Of a DNA stretch of 64,000 bases, positions 17,506 through 25,181 are shown one piece after another. Below the pieces are notes generated by a model. It worked only from the letters and a program-made list of their open reading frames with translations, was not told the DNA's origin and made no database searches. Within the stretch, counting starts at the first letter, position 1; every line of letters begins with the position of its first letter. The translations under genes and the position numbers were made by a program. Origin of the DNA: Treponema sp. (GTDB lineage: Bacteria; Spirochaetota; Spirochaetia; Treponematales; Treponemataceae); assembly GCA_017553635.1 (NCBI GenBank), contig JAFZKN010000014.1, positions 163,849 to 227,848 of the forward strand. Direction: 5' to 3'.

Positions 17506-18720
17506 ATGGAAGAGTGGAAAGAATATAAGTTAGGAGAAATACTCGCTGAAAAAGGATATATTCGTGGGCCTTTTGGTTCTGCATTAAAACGAGGCGATAT
17601 GAAATCTTCTGGTATTCCTGTATATGAACAACAACATGCAATTTATCAATCCAGAGATTTCCGTTTCTTCATTGATGATAATAAATTCAATGAAATGAAA
17701 AGATTCCAAGTACAAGAAAATGATATTTTGATAAGTTGCTCTGGAACAGTCGGTAAAGTCACAATTATTTCAAAAGATGATCCAAAAGGAATAATAAGTC
17801 AGGCATTATTAACATTGCGAGTAAATCCAAAATTAATACTCCCAGAATATCTAAAATACTTTTTTACTTCACAAAAAGGTTATAACGCAATTATCTCAAG
17901 ATCCTCTGGTTCTGTTCAGGTGAATATAGCAAAAAGAGATGTGATAGAACAAATACCTATAAATCTTCCTCCTCTCCCCACCCAACAAAAAATCGCCGCA
18001 ATACTTTCATCATTAGACGACAAAATAGAACTGAACAACAAGATAAACGAAAACCTTGAACAACAAGCCCAAGCTCTCTTCAAAAGCTGGTTTGTAGACT
18101 TCGAACCATTCGGCGGAAAAATGCCAGATGGGTGGAAAAAATGTAAAGCAGAAGAATATTTTGAAATCACAATAGGAAAAACACCGCCAAGAAAAGAACA
18201 AGAATGGTTTTCTGAAAAAAAAACAACTCAAACTATAAAATGGGTTTCTATTTCTGACATGGGAAGTTGTAGAACATTTATTTCAGATTCTTCAGAGTAT
18301 TTGACAACAGACGCTGTCTCAAAATTTAATGTCAAAGTAGTTCCTACAAATACAATCTTACTCAGTTTCAAATTAACTGTAGGACGTATCGCCATAACAG
18401 ATGATGAAATGTGTACAAATGAAGCCATCGCCCATTTTGGTACAAAGAATAAAGCTATTAATGAATATCTTTTTCTATATTTGAAAAACTTCAATTACCA
18501 AACAATGGGAAGTACATCATCAATAGCAACTGCTGTGAATTCAAAAATTATCAAGGCAATGCCATTTATTCTACCAGATGAAAAAACAATAAACGATTTC
18601 AATTTAGCAACCAATTCTTTATTTGAGAAGATTCGAGAAAACCAACATGAAAATAGTACTCTTTCAACAATACGAGATACTTTGTTGCCAAAGTTGATGA
18701 ATGGAGAAATCAATATTTAA
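17506..18720 (+). CDS. hsdS: Type I restriction-modification specificity subunit, system 1
   Basis: HsdS (404 aa) carries two target-recognition domains, each reading half of the bipartite DNA site, joined by conserved helices. The first domain (about 1-150) ends with INLPPLPTQQKIAAILSSLD and the helical spacer DDKIELNNKINENLEQQAQA; the second ends with ILPDEKTINDFN. The ATG at 17506 has AAAGGA at proper spacing; the longer frame from 17341 crosses palindromic intergenic sequence and is not believed. The gene is more AT-rich than hsdM1. Confidence 0.9.
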   Translation: MEEWKEYKLGEILAEKGYIRGPFGSALKRGDMKSSGIPVYEQQHAIYQSRDFRFFIDDNKFNEMKRFQVQENDILISCSGTVGKVTIISKDDPKGIISQALLTLRVNPKLILPEYLKYFFTSQKGYNAIISRSSGSVQVNIAKRDVIEQIPINLPPLPTQQKIAAILSSLDDKIELNNKINENLEQQAQALFKSWFVDFEPFGGKMPDGWKKCKAEEYFEITIGKTPPRKEQEWFSEKKTTQTIKWVSISDMGSCRTFISDSSEYLTTDAVSKFNVKVVPTNTILLSFKLTVGRIAITDDEMCTNEAIAHFGTKNKAINEYLFLYLKNFNYQTMGSTSSIATAVNSKIIKAMPFILPDEKTINDFNLATNSLFEKIRENQHENSTLSTIRDTLLPKLMNGEINI

Positions 18721-18757
18721 TAAAAAGATATATAAATAGAAAAGGTGATATAATATT

Positions 18758-21109
18758 ATGATTTCAAATTTGAAAGGTATCCAACTTCAAGGAAGAAAAT
18801 TCTCGTCTTATCCCGTAGATTTTTGCTTTTGGACTACTGAGAACATAAGATTATCTCTTGTATATGGAAAAAATGGATCAGGAAAATCTACCATAAGTGA
18901 AGCCTTTTCTTGTCTGAAAAAAAATGATAATGAAGACTTTTCCTGTCTTAATGAAATAACATTTGATAGTTGTCCTCTTTTAGAAGATGATAAACAAAGT
19001 ATTCATGTATTTAATGAGAAATTTATAGATTCAAATATCAAAATCAAGGAAGATGGTATAGATTCTATTGTCATGTTTGGTAAACAGGTTGATATCGACA
19101 ATCAAATTAATGAAACAGAAAAACGCCTAAATACAAAAAAAGCAGAAATTGAAAGTCAAAATCGTATTATTATTAACTTTCTTGATGCAACAAATTCTAA
19201 TTCCCCTGCATATTATTTAAATCAATGTATTTCTGAATTGAAAAGAGATAATGGATGGGCAGGGAAAGAAAGAGTTCTGAAATCAGCAAGAGTAAATTCA
19301 TCTGTTACTCAGGCAACAATAACAAATATAATGAATCAATATAATACAGAAAAAAATCTTGAGGAATTAATTCAAGAATATACCGAAAAGAAAAAATTAT
19401 TTGATTCTGTTACAAGTGATTCTACGGAAATTACTCAAGAAGTTACCCTATTCAATTTTAAAGAAACAGATTCAAAGGCAAAAACTTTATTAACAAGAAA
19501 AATAGAACAAACGGAATTAACTGAACGAGAAAAACGTATTTTTTCATTTATAGAAAAAAACGGACAGGAGTTACTAACAAAAGCAAAATTATACTTTGCT
19601 GATGAAAAATCTGATTTTTGCCCTTATTGTTATCAAGAAATAGATAGAAACTACAAATCAAATTTGATGGACGAATTTAAGAAAGTTTTAAATAAGGAAG
19701 TTGAAGACTATCAAAAAGAGTTAGATACACTAAAAATTAAAAATCTAAGTTTTGATCTAACTCCATATGCACAAATCGAACAGACTGTGACACAAACAGT
19801 ACAATTGGAACTTGATAAAGTAAATAGAACTATTCAAAATTATAATAATATCATTGAGAAGAGAAAAAATAATGTGTATCAGGAATTTTCTGAAGAAGAA
19901 TATAACATTTACATTGAGAATGCCATAAAACCATTAAATGATGCTTTAGCAAGACTTGAAGAAAAAAGAATAGAATTTAATAATCTTGTAAATAATAAGA
20001 ATACTCTTAAAAAAGAATTATTAAATCTGAATTCACAAATTGCAAATAAACAAATATCAGAAAACTATTCAAAATATAAACAACAACTTGAAAAACAAGA
20101 AACAGAAAATACAAATTTTTCAGCTCTAGAAAATGAAAAATCTGCAATAGAATTAGAATTAGCTAATTTGAATGAACAAAAGAAAAGTATAAAAATTGCG
20201 CAATAGCATATAAATTATTTATTACAATATGTCTTCTTTTCAAAGGATAAACTTACAATTGAGTCGCATGATGGTATTTATCAAATAAAATCTTGTGGAT
20301 TACCAGTAAAACCTAACCAAATTTCTTGTGGGGAAAGAAATATAATGGCTTTATGTTACTATTTCACAGAGTTATTTGCAGGTAAAGAAGAAGCCAAAAT
20401 TTATTCAGATGCAAATCTACTCATAATAGATGATCCTGTTTCAAGTTTTGATAAAGAAAATCGAGTTGGAGTTTTGTCATTATTAAAATATGAATTACAA
20501 CATTTTATTTCAGGAAATCCTTATACAAAAGTTTTAATTATGACCCATGATTTGATGGCGTTTTATGATATTGAGAAAATTGCACAGGAATTAAGCGCAC
20601 AAAATAACTGTAGTTATAATTTTATTGAGCTTGCTCAAACAGGTATCAAAGATTTCAGCTTTAAAAAATCTAACGAATATTCAAAATTGCTTGCAACGAT
20701 TTATAATTTCGCAATTTCTCCAACTGAGAATTCCGAATTTGAGCCATATATTGGAAATACAATCCGTCGAGTAGTTGAGGCTTACTCAACTTTTATTTAT
20801 AAGGTTGGTATCGATGCCATTTCATTTGATGCAGAAATTATATCCCAAATTAAAAATACAAAACAACAAGAATATTTCTCAAATTTAATGTATAGAATAC
20901 TGCTTAATGGAGAAAGTCATTCAGAAGAAAAGGTAAAATCTTTGGAAGACTTTTGTAATGGAATTTCACCTGATGAAAAAAATCGAATTGCAAAAGATAT
21001 TCTTTGCTTCTTATATTTATTGAATCCTGTTCATATTTCTAAACATCTGAGAGGAATTACAGATGCAGAAAATAGAATCAAAGAATGGTGTGCAAGTTTA
21101 CCTTCATAA
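18758..21109 (+). pseudogene. RloC-like anticodon nuclease (AAA/ABC ATPase), broken by an in-frame TAG
   Basis: Read through, the 783-codon frame looks like RloC, a tRNA anticodon nuclease coupled to type I restriction loci that acts when infection disturbs restriction. It has Walker A GKNGSGKST (about 38-46) and long coiled coils around CPYC (about 287), which resembles the zinc hook. Then come the ABC signature SCGERN (about 523), Walker B LLIIDDPVSSFD (about 554) and MTHD. A C-terminal R670-x3-E674 ... H721 pattern resembles the PrrC/RloC nuclease triad. A TAG at 20204-20206 (codon 483) splits the ATPase before the signature motif; the downstream frame continues in register (HINYLLQYVFF) with no indel. 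Most likely a nonsense mutation; a sequencing error or readthrough cannot be excluded. Confidence 0.8.
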
Positions 21110-21130
21110 TTAAAACTACGGATTATGCAC

Positions 21131-21150
21131 ATTATGATAGAAATCATAAT
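21131..21150. repeat. 8-bp inverted repeat downstream of rloC-like gene
   Basis: ATTATGAT-AGAA-ATCATAAT, followed 11 bp later by a run of seven T. It could be a weak terminator or an operator for the next gene. Confidence 0.4.
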
Positions 21151-21176
21151 TTATAACCTTTTTTTAGGATGAAATC

Positions 21177-22505
21177 ATGGATGAATTAGAAAAATTATTT
21201 TCAATGCTTGAAGTATTAAGAAACAAAGAAGAAACCTACAACAAAAAAGTTTTAGAGGAGGGACCTTCTTTTCAATACACTTTTGGTTTCCTTTTAGGGG
21301 AATACAATTTAAAAAACAAATATATTCTTGAAGCTCTTGATATCATAAAAAATCACAGGCAACCAGATTTGTTGCGATATTTTTCATTATCACTACGTTT
21401 TTATTTTCAAAAAATAATCTCTGAGTCTGTACAACATTTAGACAAAATAAATAATGAAATAAAATGCTTGAAAATAAACAAGGAATGGAATGATTCCCAT
21501 AGTCTTTGTTATAATAACCTAATATCTACTGAAAATAAAATAATAGATAAAGCAAAAGAAATGTTTTCTAAATCTACTATAAATGACTTTTTTGATTATT
21601 TTTCCTCAGAGGCAAAAAAAAATTCCACTTTTGATACTTTGGCAAATTGGATAATTGATATTAATTTCTTCAAAGTTAATTATTGCTATTATCGAGTATT
21701 TGAAACAATATATAACTTTTTCTGTTTCGAATATTTTAGTTTGAAAGATAGGAATATAAAAGAATCTCCTCTTTTTCTATATTTTGAGAATCATAATACA
21801 TCTCTTCTTGTTGACAAGAATTTTACAAAATATGGACTTATAACCCTAACAAGTGACTACAAACCTATTTGTACAGACCATCTTGAGTGTAGAATATTTA
21901 ATAAATCATTAAATATTACATTACCACTTTCAAGAAAAATAGATAATAAATTATTTAAGAAATTCATTGAGTTGTACAATGTTGGAATTATAAAACAGAT
22001 TTCATTTAAACCAAGTTTATTCGAACCATATACGGGGAAATTTACAACCGATATGGCTTTAGAAGCTGTAGAATTCGGAAGAGTTTTTGACATTGAATTA
22101 ACCGACTTTATTCCCACAAAACTTGTTTCATTAGACTCAGATTCTTTATGGATTAATCCTGTTGGAAACGAAATTACTTTCGAAGAGTTTAAATATGATT
22201 TTGACACATTTGATGATTATATTATGACACAAGCAGTGCATCTTAAGTTTTTCAGAAAAAATAATGACTTTTACATTGAACATATTGATCATGAAGTATT
22301 TTTTTATACCTATGGTGAATATGATAAGCGTCTTTATAATATAAAGATAAAAGGAAAAGTATTAAAGAGACAAAAGACTTTCAAAATTGATGATTCCGAA
22401 ATCCCTTTTCTTACCCATGGAAAACCAGAATTTTTAATACAAATTTTATATACACATTTTTCAAGAAAGGATTTGCTTGATGAATATTTTTCACAGTACA
22501 AATAA
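21177..22505 (+). CDS. Hypothetical protein in the defence island
   Basis: I do not recognise this 442-aa protein. The N-terminal half (1-200) is helical and rich in aromatic residues with many Asn and Lys; the C-terminal half looks beta-rich. There are no membrane segments, signal peptide, Walker motif or cysteine cluster. AGGATG precedes the ATG by about 6 bases. It follows the rloC-like pseudogene by 67 bp on the same strand and is very AT-rich like it. Its place inside hsd system 1 suggests a defence accessory role, by position only. Confidence 0.75.
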   Translation: MDELEKLFSMLEVLRNKEETYNKKVLEEGPSFQYTFGFLLGEYNLKNKYILEALDIIKNHRQPDLLRYFSLSLRFYFQKIISESVQHLDKINNEIKCLKINKEWNDSHSLCYNNLISTENKIIDKAKEMFSKSTINDFFDYFSSEAKKNSTFDTLANWIIDINFFKVNYCYYRVFETIYNFFCFEYFSLKDRNIKESPLFLYFENHNTSLLVDKNFTKYGLITLTSDYKPICTDHLECRIFNKSLNITLPLSRKIDNKLFKKFIELYNVGIIKQISFKPSLFEPYTGKFTTDMALEAVEFGRVFDIELTDFIPTKLVSLDSDSLWINPVGNEITFEEFKYDFDTFDDYIMTQAVHLKFFRKNNDFYIEHIDHEVFFYTYGEYDKRLYNIKIKGKVLKRQKTFKIDDSEIPFLTHGKPEFLIQILYTHFSRKDLLDEYFSQYK

Positions 22506-22518
22506 GTAAGATTGGTAT

Positions 22519-23535
22519 TTAAAATTCTAAATCATCCAATCCATCATCATATTTATATTCTTTTAGCTCGGGTTTCCCATCAAACTTGAATTTGATTTTA
22601 TTTATATCAAAAATGACAAGATTTCTTCCTGATGAATATAAAGAACTAGGATAGATAATGCCATTTATTCCTTTTTCCTTACAAATATCAGCAATATATC
22701 GTGTAATAAAATATTCTGGTTTCCAAAAACCTTTTATTTGCTGTTCCTTTGTAAGAATCCCCGACCATAGCAATGCAGCTACAGCTATCGGAAGAGAATA
22801 ACCATCTGTATTATCAGGATTAAAATAATTATAAATATAATCTTTGGCTAAATCCAAAATATCAGTTGCCTGTTCAATTTCTACTTTTTGAAACCACAGA
22901 ACACAATTCTTTTTATGAGAACATTCAGCTCCACACAAATCAATGGAATCTCCTAGATACCAATGACCTTGTCCAAAATGATTAAAACGTCCTTCAGAAA
23001 TTGGTACATCTTGAGGATTCGGGGGTAACATATCATTATTATCAAATATTCTAGAATCTTTAGGTTCTCTTGCTCTGTAGAATACTTGGTTTGTAAAATT
23101 AATTTTCTCTAAAGAATCAATTCCTCTAATAATTTGTTTTCCAACAGAGTGCTTACAACCTAAATATGGATATTTAATAAGATAATTATAAAACTCTTTT
23201 ATTTTTGTTGCTGCATTATTTGCAATTTTTTCAATAAATTGTTTATGATATCTTTCTTCTCGAAAGTATTCATTTTCTGTAACTTCAGAATATGCATCTA
23301 AATCACATCCGCAATTTGGACATGATATATTCTGATAAATTATTTCCTTTTGTTCATCTGTGAATCCTATATCTTCTAGCAAATCATAAAAGGATTCATG
23401 TGGCTCATAGAAGTATGTTTCATGATCTTCTCTATCATAAGTAGAGTTACAACATTCGCAACCTGTAAGTCTTTCATTTAGTTCCTGGAGTTTTCGCTTT
23501 GGCAATTTTAATTCGAAATAATCTTCACAAAACAT
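22519..23535 (-). CDS. RES-domain protein with N-terminal zinc-binding region
   Basis: The 338-aa protein has two domains. Residues 1-130 carry CECCN and CPNCGC pairs that could bind zinc, followed by a helical region, resembling HEPN/RES N-terminal domains. Residues about 145-320 are a RES domain: FYRAREPKDSRIF with the conserved arginine, GRFNHFGQGHWYLGDS, CGAEC with the glutamate, and SSLYSSGRNLVIF with the serine. RES toxins degrade NAD+. The ATG at 23535 after GAGGA is preferred to a TTG 15 bp upstream. It is on the opposite strand to the surrounding defence genes, with a small zinc-ribbon gene upstream. Confidence 0.8.
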   Translation of the reverse strand: MFCEDYFELKLPKRKLQELNERLTGCECCNSTYDREDHETYFYEPHESFYDLLEDIGFTDEQKEIIYQNISCPNCGCDLDAYSEVTENEYFREERYHKQFIEKIANNAATKIKEFYNYLIKYPYLGCKHSVGKQIIRGIDSLEKINFTNQVFYRAREPKDSRIFDNNDMLPPNPQDVPISEGRFNHFGQGHWYLGDSIDLCGAECSHKKNCVLWFQKVEIEQATDILDLAKDYIYNYFNPDNTDGYSLPIAVAALLWSGILTKEQQIKGFWKPEYFITRYIADICKEKGINGIIYPSSLYSSGRNLVIFDINKIKFKFDGKPELKEYKYDDGLDDLEF

Positions 23536-23590
23536 AATTTCCTCATTCAATTATAGCAACATTTTTCCTGATGCTGAAAAAACTGAAATG

Positions 23591-23636
23591 TTAAGGACGC
23601 AAGATATATCAAGGAGTCTATATCTTCCATCCTTAA
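23591..23636. repeat. Nested inverted repeat between zinc-ribbon and RES genes
   Basis: TTAAGGA (23591) pairs with TCCTTAA (23630), and inside it AAGATATA (23601) with TATATCTT (23619). This is a long interrupted hairpin in the 109-bp gap, possibly attenuating transcription from the zinc-ribbon gene into the RES gene. Confidence 0.5.
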
Positions 23637-23644
23637 AAAATTAG

Positions 23645-23851
23645 TTATCGGCCATAAGGATATGGATCAATTTCTGCATCACCTTGTCCATTTAATATCG
23701 TCCAAGAATGCCGGTAATGTGGAATTTGATTAATCCGCGGACATGGTGGTAAAGAGGTTTTAGACTGATTTGTATAAATGTATCCACAGTCATCACATCT
23801 GTATTTTCCTGCAGATACATCACTTCCATAAGGTACACCTGTTTTTATCAT
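23645..23851 (-). CDS. Small zinc-ribbon protein
   Basis: The 68-aa product contains YRCDDCGYIYTN and later LPPCP, the pattern of a small zinc ribbon. The C-terminal HYRHSWTILNGQ is unrecognised. The ATG at 23851 has GAGAGGAG seven bases upstream; a TTG at 23884 would include the ribosome site. It is the first gene of a minus-strand pair with the RES gene. An antitoxin or regulator role is conceivable from the arrangement but is not supported by a known family. Confidence 0.65.
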   Translation of the reverse strand: MIKTGVPYGSDVSAGKYRCDDCGYIYTNQSKTSLPPCPRINQIPHYRHSWTILNGQGDAEIDPYPYGR

Positions 23852-23953
23852 AGGCTGTCTCCTCTCCGAATGACTCCTTGACACAAATTCCTCAAAAATT
23901 TATTCTAAGGCATCAACTATTTGTGACTCATTCAGAGTTATAAATGAATTTTC

Positions 23954-23995
23954 AAGGACTATTAACAGCACCACCTGTTTTTAGTCCTTTTTTTA
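23954..23995 (+). terminator. Orphan plus-strand terminator ahead of ietA
   Basis: AAGGACTA (23954) pairs with TAGTCCTT (23982), extended by AACAG/CTGTT, and is followed by a T run. No plus-strand gene lies within about 1.4 kb upstream, because the RES and zinc-ribbon genes are on the minus strand. Confidence 0.65.
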
Positions 23996-24012
23996 TTGGA
24001 ACAACGTTCCAA
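23996..24012. promoter_or_regulatory. Palindrome in the zinc-ribbon/ietA divergent region
   Basis: TTGGAAC-AAC-GTTCCAA is a perfect 7-bp-arm palindrome in the gap between divergent genes and could be an operator. Confidence 0.4.
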
Positions 24013-24140
24013 AAGTCTGATGGGACTATATAATAAAGATATATAAAAAAATTAAAGCCGTCAACCAAAAAAAATCAATTACGTCCCAAAAATATTGCTT
24101 TTTGTCCCTAATGATATTATACTATTCTTTGGAGGCCATT

Positions 24141-25178
24141 ATGAAAAAACGGAATGTCATTAATCTTATAAAATATTATACAGAGCACAATGATATTGCA
24201 TTTAGAGATGAAGCTTACGAAATTGCAAATGATTTTTATTCTTCTGGAGATAGAGAACTTGCAGAATATGTAATGGCTCTTCTTTCAAGTGCAAACACTT
24301 TTGTTCCTCAGATGAGCGAAAGTGATATATCTTTTGTTCATAAAATTGATTATTCTTCTGAACCTTTGCCTCTTCCGGAATTAATTAAGAATGATATATT
24401 AGGTGTTGTTAATGCTATTGGTCATAATGCAGGAATTAATAAATATCTTTTTTACGGAGCACCTGGAACTGGTAAGACAGAAACTGTAAAACAGGTTGCA
24501 CGTATTTTGAATCGTGAATTATACATGGTTGATTTCGACAATCTTGTAGACAGTAAGCTTGGTCAGACTACTAAAAATATTGCAAATCTTTTTGCTCAAT
24601 TAAATTCAGTTGCTCACCCAGAAAGACTTGTTATTCTTTTTGATGAAATTGATGCAATAGCACTGGATAGAACCAATTCAAATGATTTAAGAGAAATGGG
24701 ACGTGCAACTTCGGCTGTATTAAAAGGTTTGGATGGATTAAATGAACAGCTGGTTGTAATTGCAACAACAAATCTTTTTGACTCTTTTGACAAGGCTTTA
24801 ATTCGCCGTTTTGATTCTTGTATTGATTTTAACAGATACTCAAAAGATGATTTGCTTGATGTTGCACAGATTATTCTTGGATTCTTTCTTAAGAAATTTG
24901 ATTTTGCAGGAAAAAATATTCGTTTGTTTACAAAAATATTAGATCAGATGGATACGATTCCTTATCCAGGCGAGCTTAAAAATCTTATAAAAACAGCCAT
25001 TGCATTTAGCAATCCAAATGATGAGTTTGATTATCTTAAAAGACTTTATGCTTCTGTAACAAATAATCTTCATCCTGATATTAAAGAATTGCAGGAGAAG
25101 GGATTTACAGTTCGTGAAATAGAAATTCTATCAGGTATTTCTAAAAGTCAGGTATCTCGCACTTTGCAGGAGGCTTAA
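24141..25178 (+). CDS. ietA: AAA ATPase of an ietAS-like defence pair
   Basis: The 345-aa AAA ATPase has Walker A GAPGTGKTE (about 107-115), Walker B LFDEIDAI (about 166) and the arginine finger region ALIRRFDSCIDF. The last 30 residues form a helix-turn-helix (TVREIEILSGISKSQVSRTL). An AAA ATPase followed directly by a subtilisin-like protease is the composition of the ietAS antiphage system. The ATG at 24141 follows GGAGG; the longer frame from 24102 would bury that site. ietS begins 3 bp after the stop. The symbol rests on domain pairing, not on a database match. Confidence 0.75.
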   Translation: MKKRNVINLIKYYTEHNDIAFRDEAYEIANDFYSSGDRELAEYVMALLSSANTFVPQMSESDISFVHKIDYSSEPLPLPELIKNDILGVVNAIGHNAGINKYLFYGAPGTGKTETVKQVARILNRELYMVDFDNLVDSKLGQTTKNIANLFAQLNSVAHPERLVILFDEIDAIALDRTNSNDLREMGRATSAVLKGLDGLNEQLVVIATTNLFDSFDKALIRRFDSCIDFNRYSKDDLLDVAQIILGFFLKKFDFAGKNIRLFTKILDQMDTIPYPGELKNLIKTAIAFSNPNDEFDYLKRLYASVTNNLHPDIKELQEKGFTVREIEILSGISKSQVSRTLQEA

Positions 25179-25181
25179 ATC

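Noticed and set aside
20204..20206. TAG read as a sense codon or programmed readthrough
   Set aside because: TAG ends other genes in the window, and a single change explains the break; kept only as a test in the RloC finding.
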